The notes beneath the pieces were generated by a model. The model was not told the DNA's origin and did no database searches. It was given only the letters and a program-made list of their open reading frames with translations. A DNA stretch of 62,624 nt from an uncultured Clostridia bacterium (lineage in GTDB: Bacteria; Bacillota; Clostridia; Oscillospirales; Acutalibacteraceae), in the NCBI GenBank assembly GCA_937916395.1, contig CALFTN010000082.1, forward strand, positions 1 to 62,624, read 5' to 3'. Every line of letters starts with the position of its first letter. Within the stretch, counting starts at the first letter, position 1. Below are positions 34,898 through 43,021 of the stretch, in pieces. The translations under genes were made by a program, and so were the position numbers.

Positions 34898-35623
34898 ATG
34901 AAAATTCAAGCTTTTACAGATACTGGTAAAATTCGTGATATGAATCAAGATGCTTTCAAAACGGGATTTTTTAAAGACGGTGGTGCCTGGGCTGTTGTTT
35001 GTGACGGTATGGGTGGCGTTTCCGGTGGTCAGGTTGCAAGTGAAATTTGCATAAACGAGGTTTCATCGCATATAGAAAAAGGTTATCGTAAAATAATGAG
35101 TATGAAATCAGTTAAAAATCTACTCGTTTCTGCAATAACTGCAGCTAATATAAAGATTTTTGAAACTGCAGATGAAAATAAAGATTATTTTGGTATGGGA
35201 ACAACCGTTGTAGCTTTGGTAATTTTAAATGGTTTTGCTGCTGTTGCTCATGTTGGTGATAGTAGAGCATATTTTATAGGTGACGAAATAAAACAAATCA
35301 CCCGTGACCATTCAGTTGTTCAATACCTTGTAGACACAGGCAGAATTACTAAAGAAGCTGCAAAAAACCATCCAGACAGAAATGTAATTACCCGTGCAGT
35401 TGGAGTAAACCCAGAAGTCGATATTGATGTGGATATTATTCCTATTAATGAGGGTGAAACAATCCTCATTTGTACAGATGGTCTTTATGAATATGTTTCA
35501 GATTCTCAGATGTTCCAGATTATTAAGGAATCCGAGAGTGAAGAACCTGCAAAAGAGCTTCTTGATATGGCAAACGAAGCAGGTGGAAAGGATAATATAA
35601 CGGTTGTAACCGTTGAAGGCTGA
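34898..35623 (+). CDS. prpC: PP2C-type Ser/Thr protein phosphatase (PrpC/Stp)
   Basis: A 241-residue metal-dependent phosphatase that reverses phosphorylation by the neighbouring PASTA kinase. Metal-binding Asp motifs are present: RDMNQDAF near the N-terminus, VCDGMGGVSGGQ, AHVGDSRAYF, LICTDGLYEYV and the C-terminal GGKDNITVVTV. Start ATG 34898 follows GAGGTG. prkC begins 4 bp after its stop, the usual prpC-prkC pair of Firmicutes. Confidence 0.96.
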   Translation: MKIQAFTDTGKIRDMNQDAFKTGFFKDGGAWAVVCDGMGGVSGGQVASEICINEVSSHIEKGYRKIMSMKSVKNLLVSAITAANIKIFETADENKDYFGMGTTVVALVILNGFAAVAHVGDSRAYFIGDEIKQITRDHSVVQYLVDTGRITKEAAKNHPDRNVITRAVGVNPEVDIDVDIIPINEGETILICTDGLYEYVSDSQMFQIIKESESEEPAKELLDMANEAGGKDNITVVTVEG

Positions 35624-35627
35624 TTTT

Positions 35628-37910
35628 ATGGAAAATTATGTAGGTAAGAGATTAGACGGACGTTACGAAATACAAGATATTATCGGTGTTGGTGGTATGG
35701 CTGTTGTTTACAAGGCATACGATAGCATTGATGATAGAATTGTTGCAATAAAAGTTTTAAAAGAAGAGTTTTTAGCAAAAGAAGAATTCAGAAGAAGATT
35801 TAAAAATGAATCAAAGGCTATTGCAATTCTTTCTCATCCAAACATTGTAAAGGTTTATGATGTTAGTTTTGGTGACAGGCTTCAATACATTGTTATGGAA
35901 CATGTTGAAGGTATAACTCTTAAAGAGTATATAGAACAATGTGGCGTTATTAACTGGAATGAAGCGTTGTTCTTTTCAATTCAGATTTTAAGGGCAATCC
36001 AGCACGCTCACGATAAGGGTATTGTTCATCGTGATATTAAGCCACAGAATATTATGCTTCTTGATAATGGTCTTATTAAAGTTACAGACTTTGGCATTGC
36101 TCGTTTCAGTCGTGGTGAAACAAGAACTCTTACAGAAAAAGCAATCGGTTCTGTTCACTATATAAGCCCTGAACAAGCAAAGGGGCAGTTAACCGATGAA
36201 AAGGCTGATATTTATTCAATTGGTGTTGTTCTTTATGAAATGCTCACAGGTAAATTGCCTTTTGACGCTGAAAATGCCGTTTCAGTTGCTTTAATGCAGT
36301 TGCAGGAAGAAGCTATTCCTTTAAGAAGTATTAATCCTGAAATTCCAATAGGTTTTGAGCAGATTACATTAAAGGCAATGCAAAAAAATACACGTGACAG
36401 ATATCAGACTGCATCAGAGATGCTTTTGGATTTAGAAGAACTTAAAATGAATCCAAATGTTAAATTTGATTATCAGAATTATTTTGTTGACCAGGAACCA
36501 ACACGTTATATCGGTAAAATTCAGGAGAAGACAATTAGTTCACCTGTCCGTCAAGCTACAGGGGAATATAAGCCTATAAAACCATCTGAATATGAAGATA
36601 GAGATAATGATTATAATCGTTATCGTGAAGATGTTCCGCAACGTGGGCGAGAAATACCACAAACACAATATCAAGGAAACAATAATGTAAAGAAAACTAA
36701 TTTCACTATTATATTGGGTGTTGTTTTTGCCTTCCTTTTGATTTTAGCTATTGTTTTAGGTGTATTTATAAAGAATGGTACAATTGTACTTGGTCCAAAA
36801 AGAACTGAAGTTGAAAGCTTCATAGGTTTGGATTACATTGATGATATTGAGATGAATTCTGAATATACTGATAAATATGATTTTGAAATAGTTTATGTTT
36901 CATCTTCAGATTATGAAGAGGGTACTGTTACTGACCAGGACCCAAGGGCTGGAGAGACTATTGCTAAGGGTGGCGTAATCAAATTATTTGTTGCAAAATC
37001 CGGTGAAGGAAAAGTTATTCCTGATTTAACAAATAAAAACTATAAACAAGCACGCGATACTTTAGAAGCACTTGGATTTATTGTAAAATTGCAAGCAACT
37101 GAAAATGAAGTGATTGAGGTCGGTAATGTTATTAATACCAATCCTGCTGCTAACACAAGCGTAATTGAAGGCTCAACAATTACAGTTTTCTATGCTGTTG
37201 ATACAAGTTCTGAAAGTCAGTTTAAAATGCCTGATTTAGAAGGCAAGTCTTTAGATGAAGCAAAAATTCTTATTGAGAAAAATGGCCTTGTTGTTTCAAA
37301 AATTGAAAAAGTTGACAGCAGTATAAGTGAAAACTTTGTTGTAAGTCAATCGCCAGCCGACGGCTCACCAGTTAGAAAAGGTGATGAAGTTATAATTACT
37401 GTAAGTACAGGTTATACTTCAACTGAGATTAATATTCAGCTTCCAAAGGCAGGTATTATTAATGTTACTGCAACGGTTGATGGTGATGAAACATTTAACA
37501 AGGATATTGATACCGATGCACATTCAAGTTATGCAATAACTGTAAAAGGTAAAGCGAATGATGCTAAAATCAATATTTATCTTGATAATTGTCTTTATTA
37601 TGAAGCAGTTGGTGATTTTACCAAAGAAAGTGTAAGAATTACAAATTCTAAAACTCATGTAGTGGCTTTCTATAAAGATGTTACTGGTATGAACGAGATT
37701 GATGCTATTAATATATTAAATAGTGCAGGTTACAGAACTATTCAGATTAACCGTGAATTGAGTAGTGAACCAGCTGGTACAGTTATAGCACAATCGCCGA
37801 CATATTTGTCTGCACCACATGTTGATACAGCAACTACTATTGTTTTAACTGTTTCAAAAGGTGCTACAGATAGTCCTGTTGTTGATAATAATTTAGAGGG
37901 TATAAACTGA
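35628..37910 (+). CDS. prkC: PASTA-domain Ser/Thr protein kinase (PrkC/StkP)
   Basis: A 760-residue membrane kinase that senses cell-wall fragments and controls wall synthesis, germination and dormancy in Firmicutes. Kinase domain ~12-270: Gly loop GVGGMAVVYKA, Lys42, catalytic HRDIKPQN (Asp136), DFG in TDFGIARFS. A charged juxtamembrane linker precedes the membrane helix (~359-382). The external part has PASTA units at ~396-458, ~462-524 and ~532-595, then an insertion of about 85 residues (~598-680) of unrelated beta-rich sequence, then a fourth PASTA-like unit (~682-745). The ATG at 35628 is preferred, with GAAGG upstream inside prpC. rsgA follows after 3 bp. Confidence 0.94.
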   Translation: MENYVGKRLDGRYEIQDIIGVGGMAVVYKAYDSIDDRIVAIKVLKEEFLAKEEFRRRFKNESKAIAILSHPNIVKVYDVSFGDRLQYIVMEHVEGITLKEYIEQCGVINWNEALFFSIQILRAIQHAHDKGIVHRDIKPQNIMLLDNGLIKVTDFGIARFSRGETRTLTEKAIGSVHYISPEQAKGQLTDEKADIYSIGVVLYEMLTGKLPFDAENAVSVALMQLQEEAIPLRSINPEIPIGFEQITLKAMQKNTRDRYQTASEMLLDLEELKMNPNVKFDYQNYFVDQEPTRYIGKIQEKTISSPVRQATGEYKPIKPSEYEDRDNDYNRYREDVPQRGREIPQTQYQGNNNVKKTNFTIILGVVFAFLLILAIVLGVFIKNGTIVLGPKRTEVESFIGLDYIDDIEMNSEYTDKYDFEIVYVSSSDYEEGTVTDQDPRAGETIAKGGVIKLFVAKSGEGKVIPDLTNKNYKQARDTLEALGFIVKLQATENEVIEVGNVINTNPAANTSVIEGSTITVFYAVDTSSESQFKMPDLEGKSLDEAKILIEKNGLVVSKIEKVDSSISENFVVSQSPADGSPVRKGDEVIITVSTGYTSTEINIQLPKAGIINVTATVDGDETFNKDIDTDAHSSYAITVKGKANDAKINIYLDNCLYYEAVGDFTKESVRITNSKTHVVAFYKDVTGMNEIDAINILNSAGYRTIQINRELSSEPAGTVIAQSPTYLSAPHVDTATTIVLTVSKGATDSPVVDNNLEGIN

Positions 37911-37913
37911 TAA

Positions 37914-38801
37914 ATGGCAGAAAAACAATTAAAAGGAATTATAATCAAAGGTATTGGTGGGTTTTATTATATTGAAGCCGAGGGTGATATTTATGAGTGT
38001 AAAGCACGTGGTGCTTTCAGGAAAAAGAAAATATCACCATTGGCTGGTGATAATGTCATAATTACTGTTCGTGAGAATGGCGAGAACACTATTGATGATA
38101 TATTAGAAAGAAAGAATTTTCTTGTTCGTCCACCTGTTGCAAATGTTAATACTCTTGTTATTGTGTCGTCTGTAAAAGAACCAGTACCGAGCACCTTGGT
38201 TATTGACAGACTTACAGCAATTGCAGTAAGTAAAAATATTAAGCCTTGTGTTATTTTTTCTAAAAGTGATTTGGGTGATACTAAAGAGCTTGAAGAGATT
38301 TATAAAAAAGCAGGTATTGATGTTTGTTCTGTATGCTGTAAAACAGGTGAGGGTATTGAAAAAGTTAAAGAGATGATTAAAAGTGGTATTACTGTCTTTA
38401 CAGGTAATACCGGTGTAGGCAAATCATCGCTTCTTAATTGTATTGATTCACGTTTTTCATTAGAAACAGGCGAAGTTAGTAGTAAATTAGGTAGGGGTAG
38501 ACACACAACCCGTGATGTTACTCTTCACAAAGTTAACGATTTCTATGTTGCTGATACACCAGGTTTTTCGTCTTTGGATATTGAAAGTGGCGAACTTATA
38601 TTGAAAGACGATTTACCATACTGTTTTCCTGAATTTTCTGAGTATTTGGGTAAATGTCGTTTTTCAAGCTGTACCCATACAGTAGATAAAGGCTGTAAAA
38701 TTCTTGAGGCTTTAGAAAATGGCAATATACATGAGAGTAGACATTTAAGTTATGTTACAATGTATAATGAAGTGAAAAATATTAAAGAGTGGCAACTGTA
38801 A
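37914..38801 (+). CDS. rsgA: Ribosome small subunit-dependent GTPase RsgA
   Basis: A circularly permuted GTPase in 30S subunit maturation. 295 residues: an N-terminal OB fold, GTPase motifs in permuted order (FSKSD as the NKxD-type motif first, then GNTGVGKSSLLN as the P-loop and DTPGFSSLD as G3), and a C-terminal zinc-binding domain with CRFSSCTHTVDKGC. Its place after prpC-prkC matches the Bacillus order prpC-prkC-cpgA. In Bacillus rpe, thiN and spoVM follow; here spoVM follows directly. Confidence 0.96.
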   Translation: MAEKQLKGIIIKGIGGFYYIEAEGDIYECKARGAFRKKKISPLAGDNVIITVRENGENTIDDILERKNFLVRPPVANVNTLVIVSSVKEPVPSTLVIDRLTAIAVSKNIKPCVIFSKSDLGDTKELEEIYKKAGIDVCSVCCKTGEGIEKVKEMIKSGITVFTGNTGVGKSSLLNCIDSRFSLETGEVSSKLGRGRHTTRDVTLHKVNDFYVADTPGFSSLDIESGELILKDDLPYCFPEFSEYLGKCRFSSCTHTVDKGCKILEALENGNIHESRHLSYVTMYNEVKNIKEWQL

Positions 38802-38854
38802 CCAATATTGAAATTTCTCATAATATGTAGTAAAGCATATTAAGGAGTGATTTT

Positions 38855-38932
38855 ATGAAAGTTGTTGTTTTACAGAGCCCTAAAATATTTAAAGGTATAT
38901 TGAAGCTCGTGTTTGGAATTAAGGACGATTAA
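38855..38932 (+). CDS. spoVM: Stage V sporulation protein M
   Basis: A 25-residue peptide (MKVVVLQSPKIFKGILKLVF plus GIKDD) with a perfect-looking TAAGGAG SD 7 nt before its ATG. Its length, basic amphipathic helix and Pro9 match SpoVM of Bacillus, which reads the outer forespore membrane curvature and anchors SpoIVA to build the spore coat and allow cortex formation. Synteny agrees: in Bacillus spoVM lies downstream of rsgA (cpgA). It is followed by a strong terminator. I could not identify a sigma-E-type promoter in the 53-bp gap. It is short enough to be missed by standard gene callers. Confidence 0.88.
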   Translation: MKVVVLQSPKIFKGILKLVFGIKDD

Positions 38933-38949
38933 AAAATTACATAAAAAGC

Positions 38950-38988
38950 GTAACGGCGTAGTTTATATCAAACTACGCCGTTACATTT
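38950..38988. terminator. Bidirectional terminator after spoVM
   Basis: A perfect 15-bp stem (38950-38964 with 38970-38984) with a 5-nt loop. A TTTT run follows on the plus strand and a five-T run follows on the minus strand, so it can end both the spoVM transcript and the convergent GH2 transcript. Confidence 0.9.
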
Positions 38989-39038
38989 TGAGGGATGAGA
39001 ATAAAAAGGAGAGAATAAAAGATTGATTACAAATTAAA

Positions 39039-41288
39039 TTATTTCTTTGGCTTTTTTACTTTGTTGAGCTGAGAGTTAACTTTTAATAACTCTTCTTTAG
39101 TAACAGTAATATTAGCCATACCTATCATAGAAGACATACGAAGAATTGAGAAGCCACCAAGCATTTGCATCATACTGCCACCCATAGATTTTAAGTTGAT
39201 GTCAAAGCCACCACTTTTCTTTTCACCATTACCTTTTTTGTTTGCTTTCATCTTCTTTAAAAGCTTTAATCCGAAGAGTGCAACTACAAGCTTTGCACGT
39301 TTGCTTTCAAATACATCAGAAAGCTTATCATTTATAGAAAAATATCCATCTGGAGCAGTAACATCGAACCAGTTAAGAATAGCGCCTTTTTCTTTTAAGC
39401 GATATTCCTCGTTGAATGTATCAACTTTTTTGATAACACTTTCATCTTTACATTCACCAGCAACGGCTTCAAGTTTTGTTTCGCCGTTGTTTGGAACGTC
39501 AAAGTAGAAGAAATGGTCTTCTGATTTTTTCTTACCTAAAGAAACGCCATTAGCGAAAAGCTCTACTTCTGGAAGGTTAGAGTACACAGTAATTTTTGTT
39601 GTTTCCTCAACTCTGTCAATATAACGTTTACCACAGAGGTGAACAAAAGGTTCATCTGAAAGCCAAGCTTTATATGCATAGAAGGCATCTTTCTTATATT
39701 TACGGTCAAATGTCATAAGACCTTTGTGGTTTTGACCGTTTTCGCCACCTTCGTTTCTTGCATCTGCACCAAAGTCAAACATATTCCAAACATGAGTAGC
39801 CCACATATATTTACGTGTAAAGAGTTGTTTAATAAGTTCTTCGTGATAATATGCCTGATACTCTTCTGTATAGTCACCTTGAGTAGGGTTAGAAGTATGC
39901 CAGTTAAGAGCTTCACAACCATATTCACTACATCCGATTGGAATATTTGGGTGCTTTTCATGGAACTTATCGAACCAAGGTCCGTTCATTGTTGTGTCGC
40001 CACCATACCAACCAAAATAGTGGTTGTATGAAACAACATCTGGAATTTTAATATATGGGCTATCCATACTACACATAGAAACACAAGCAATAGTCGTGAG
40101 TCTTGTTTTATCCATTTCATGAACAAGGTCATTTAAAATTTTGTGGTTTTCAATTAAATCAGGGTCGTTTTCACCAGCCATTGTGATTTCGTTAGAAAGA
40201 CCCCAAACAACAATTGAAGGGTGATTGTAGTTCTGGGTAACTAATTCTCTCATTTGAGAAATAGTATTTTCTCTACCTGTTGCCATGTGGTGAGAAATAT
40301 ATGGGATTTCTGCCCAGATTACGAGACCTTTTTCATCGCATAAATCATAGAAATATTGGTCGTGCTGATAGTGAGCAAGACGAATTGTAGTAGCACCAAC
40401 TTCTAAAATTAAATCAATATCTTCTCTGTGATGTTCAGGAAGTAAAGCATTACCAATGCCCCAACGGTCCTGATGGCGTGAAACACCGCGAAGAGGGTAT
40501 TCTTCGCCATTAAGAATGAAACCATTATTAGGGTCAATTTTAAATGTACGACAACCAAAACGTGTGCTTACGTTATCAAGTACAGCTTCGCCATCTAAAA
40601 GCTCAACTTCTGCTGTGTAAAGGTATGGGTCTTTTTTACCATGCCAGAGGTGAACATCAGGAATATCTAAATTAACAATTTTTTCATTTGAAACAGTTTC
40701 AGCAACAATTGCACCAGCAGCATCTTTTATCACATATTTAAGAGTTGGTGTTTCAACGTTTCTGACATATACTTCAATTTCAATTTTTGCATCCTTACCT
40801 TTTATTTCTGGTGTAACCTTTATGCTTGGGCTACCATAATAATCTAAATCAAAGTGTTTTTCATTAACGCCAATAATATTAACATCACGATAAAGACCAC
40901 CATAGAAAGTAAAGTCTGCCATTTGTGGATACACTCTGTCATTTTCAGCGTTATCAACGTCGATTTCGATAGTGTTTTCATCTTTTAAAACATTAGAAAT
41001 ATTAACTCTCCATGTAGAATAACCACCATCATGATGAGCTAATTTTTTACCGTTAACAGTAACATCTGCAGAGGAGTTAGCACCACGGATTTCAAGGTAA
41101 ACTAAATCAGTTTGTGGTAAATCAGCACGAGCAATTGTTTTTGTGTATTTGCAAGTACCACGGAAATAGTCTGCACCGCCATCCTGACCATCTATAGCAT
41201 TCCATGAATGAGGAAGGTCAATGTTTTCCTCAGCAGTTTCAGGTTTTGTAAAAACCCAATCTTTATTAATGTTAAGAATTTGTCTCAT
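39039..41288 (-). CDS. Glycoside hydrolase family 2 protein (beta-galactosidase/beta-glucuronidase-like)
   Basis: A 749-residue glycosidase without a signal peptide, so probably cytoplasmic. Domain order: N-terminal sugar-binding domain (~1-145; DLPHSWNAIDGQDG, YFRGTCKYTK), immunoglobulin-like domain (~150-245) and TIM barrel (~250-545) with the acid/base Glu367 in VVWGLSNE and nucleophile Glu455 in IGCSEYG. A C-terminal beta domain (~550-625) and an unusual tail (~630-749) rich in Lys, Gly and Met follow. The exact sugar cannot be read. It is transcribed divergently from an AraC-family regulator. The -10 box on the minus strand lacks a good -35, in keeping with activator dependence. Confidence 0.88.
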   Translation of the reverse strand: MRQILNINKDWVFTKPETAEENIDLPHSWNAIDGQDGGADYFRGTCKYTKTIARADLPQTDLVYLEIRGANSSADVTVNGKKLAHHDGGYSTWRVNISNVLKDENTIEIDVDNAENDRVYPQMADFTFYGGLYRDVNIIGVNEKHFDLDYYGSPSIKVTPEIKGKDAKIEIEVYVRNVETPTLKYVIKDAAGAIVAETVSNEKIVNLDIPDVHLWHGKKDPYLYTAEVELLDGEAVLDNVSTRFGCRTFKIDPNNGFILNGEEYPLRGVSRHQDRWGIGNALLPEHHREDIDLILEVGATTIRLAHYQHDQYFYDLCDEKGLVIWAEIPYISHHMATGRENTISQMRELVTQNYNHPSIVVWGLSNEITMAGENDPDLIENHKILNDLVHEMDKTRLTTIACVSMCSMDSPYIKIPDVVSYNHYFGWYGGDTTMNGPWFDKFHEKHPNIPIGCSEYGCEALNWHTSNPTQGDYTEEYQAYYHEELIKQLFTRKYMWATHVWNMFDFGADARNEGGENGQNHKGLMTFDRKYKKDAFYAYKAWLSDEPFVHLCGKRYIDRVEETTKITVYSNLPEVELFANGVSLGKKKSEDHFFYFDVPNNGETKLEAVAGECKDESVIKKVDTFNEEYRLKEKGAILNWFDVTAPDGYFSINDKLSDVFESKRAKLVVALFGLKLLKKMKANKKGNGEKKSGGFDINLKSMGGSMMQMLGGFSILRMSSMIGMANITVTKEELLKVNSQLNKVKKPKK

Positions 41289-41333
41289 TGGTATCGCATC
41301 CCTTCAGAAATTATATTTCTTTATTTTAATTTT

Positions 41334-41362
41334 ATTATAGCAATAAAAGAGAGCCTTTTGTT
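41334..41362 (-). promoter_or_regulatory. Probable activator-dependent promoter of the GH2 gene
   Basis: On the minus strand TATAAT (41339-41334) is perfect, but the -35 position at 17 bp reads AACAAA (41362-41357), which is a poor match. This and the divergent AraC gene suggest positive control. The SD AAGGGA lies 10 nt before the ATG at 41288. Confidence 0.5.
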
Positions 41363-41416
41363 ATGATTATTTTTGGGTGTTGTTGCACAATATTTATATT
41401 TAATTTATGAAAGTTG

Positions 41417-41445
41417 TTGAAATTTTGATAAAGTTGTACTATAAT
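41417..41445 (+). promoter_or_regulatory. Promoter of the AraC-family regulator gene
   Basis: TTGAAA (41417-41422), a 17-bp spacer and TATAAT (41440-41445), about 70 bp before the TTG start at 41517. A GTTGTTG heptamer occurs at 41379-41385 and again at 41413-41419, the second overlapping the -35. Confidence 0.75.
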
Positions 41446-41516
41446 ATATTCTATTAAAGAATTTATTTAGGCGATTTTGCATATTCAGTTAATATGTACT
41501 TAGGGGGAAATATAAA

Positions 41517-42749
41517 TTGTTTTATGATTCAGAATTGCATTTTTTACAAAGTGTTTTAAAAAAGTGCAGAGTGCAAACGCAAATTATTAATGCAAATGAA
41601 AATCCTGAAAGTAATCTGGATTTAGGTCTGAGAGCACTTTTAGAAATTGATAATCATTTCGAAAGACCTTTGGTTGAGGTGTTGGGCGAAATTTCACGTA
41701 ACACAATACATTTGCTCACAGATGGTTATATGTGTAAATATATTTATTTACAATTACCTGGCGATGATTTAGAAAATATTTTGGTAATTGGTCCTTATCA
41801 CAATAGGGTTTTTAATCACGAAGAAATTCTTGAGTTGGCAGAGAAAAATGTTGTTTCGCCTTCGAAAATGCGTGATTTTGAGAGCTATTATAATGGTTTA
41901 CCACTCGTCGGTGATGAAGGTCAGTTAATTTCTTTAGTTGATACTTTTGGTGAATTTATCTGGAATGGTAGCTCTAATTATAGATTTGCAGAATATGAAT
42001 TAGAAACTAATTTTGATAGTGTAACTGCTACCTCAATAATTAATAAATCGCTTTCTGAACATGATGGATTAACTTGGAACAGTAAGCTTATTGAAGCAAG
42101 ATATGCTTATGAAAATGAATTCCTTTTCGCTGTTACACAGGGTAATTACCCTAAAGCTAAGCATCTTGTATCACAATTTAATAGTATCCAGGTTGACCAA
42201 CGTAATTCTGACCCTATAAGAGATATGAAAAACTATTGTATTGTTATAAATACATTATTTAGAAAAGCAGTTGAACGCGGTGGTGTTCATCCTATTCATA
42301 TTGATAGTGTTTCAGGTGAATTCGCTAAGAAAATCGAGCTTCGCTCTACTGTTGATGATATTTATAAATTAATGCTTGAAATGGTTAAGGTTTACTGTCA
42401 GCTTGTCAATAAATATTCTGTAACTGATTATTCGCCGACAGTTCAGAAGGTTGTAGTGATGATTGAAAGTAATCTTTCATCTGACTTAACGCTCAGTGAA
42501 CTTGCTTCATCACTAAATATTAATGCCAGTTATTTATCAACTGTTTTCAAAAAAGAGACAGGGAAAACAATCACTGCCTATGTTAATGAAAAAAGAATAG
42601 AATTGGCTCAGGAATTGTTGAAAACAACAAATTTACAAATCCAGACGATTGCACAATATTGTGGTATTGTTGACGTCCATTATTTCACTCGATTGTTCAA
42701 AAGATTTACTGGTGTTTCACCTAAACAATTCAGAGAAGAAAATAGTTAG
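41517..42749 (+). CDS. AraC-family transcriptional regulator
   Basis: A 410-residue regulator. The C-terminal ~100 residues form the double helix-turn-helix DNA-binding domain (LTLSELASSLNINASYLSTVFKKETG and IQTIAQYCGIVDVHYFTRLFKRFTGVSPKQFRE). The long N-terminal part (~1-300) is an uncharacterised ligand or signal domain. Its placement back-to-back with the GH2 gene, with a 228-bp shared region, suggests it controls that gene in response to a sugar. The TTG at 41517 has an AGGGGGA SD 9 nt upstream. A CYTH-domain fragment follows only 6 bp downstream. Confidence 0.88.
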   Translation: MFYDSELHFLQSVLKKCRVQTQIINANENPESNLDLGLRALLEIDNHFERPLVEVLGEISRNTIHLLTDGYMCKYIYLQLPGDDLENILVIGPYHNRVFNHEEILELAEKNVVSPSKMRDFESYYNGLPLVGDEGQLISLVDTFGEFIWNGSSNYRFAEYELETNFDSVTATSIINKSLSEHDGLTWNSKLIEARYAYENEFLFAVTQGNYPKAKHLVSQFNSIQVDQRNSDPIRDMKNYCIVINTLFRKAVERGGVHPIHIDSVSGEFAKKIELRSTVDDIYKLMLEMVKVYCQLVNKYSVTDYSPTVQKVVVMIESNLSSDLTLSELASSLNINASYLSTVFKKETGKTITAYVNEKRIELAQELLKTTNLQIQTIAQYCGIVDVHYFTRLFKRFTGVSPKQFREENS

Positions 42750-42755
42750 AGGTTA

Positions 42756-42983
42756 TTGGAGGCAGATACAGAAAAAAGACAAATAAGAAAAACACGTTAT
42801 TGTCTTATGTATGAAAATCAGTACTTCGAAATTGATATTTATCCTTTTTGGAACGATAAAGCAATTTTGGAAATTGAGTTAAGTGATGAAAATACTCGAG
42901 TTGTATTTCCAGAAAAAATAAAAGTTATTAAAGAAGTGACGGATGACGAAAGTTACAAAAATGCTTCATTGGCTAAATTATAA
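42756..42983 (+). pseudogene. Stand-alone C-terminal fragment of a CYTH domain protein
   Basis: An open frame of 75 residues from a TTG. Its sequence (KRQIRKTRYCLMYENQYFEIDIYPFW, then AILEIELS and VIKEVTDDESYKNASLA) resembles the C-terminal part of CYTH-type (ThTPase/CyaB-like) domains found fused to an N-terminal ATPase in larger proteins. The ATPase and the first CYTH strands with the ExExK motif are missing, and the araC gene occupies the upstream DNA. No frame is broken within the fragment. It is either a remnant left by deletion or a genuine small protein; the SD is weak (AGAGG). A strong terminator follows, which suits a real transcription end. Confidence 0.55.
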
Positions 42984-42992
42984 AATTATTAA

Positions 42993-43020
42993 GGCGTTGT
43001 GTTTTCACAACGCCTTTAAT
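42993..43020. terminator. Bidirectional terminator between the CYTH fragment and mtaB
   Basis: A 9-bp perfect stem (42993-43001 with 43006-43014), TTTT loop, and T-rich tails on both sides when read on each strand. It serves the convergent araC/CYTH and mtaB transcripts. Confidence 0.88.
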
Positions 43021-43021
43021 T

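Noticed and set aside
38802..38854. Sigma-E-type promoter before spoVM
   Set aside because: CATAATAT and ATATT elements are present but with spacings too short for the sigma-E consensus.
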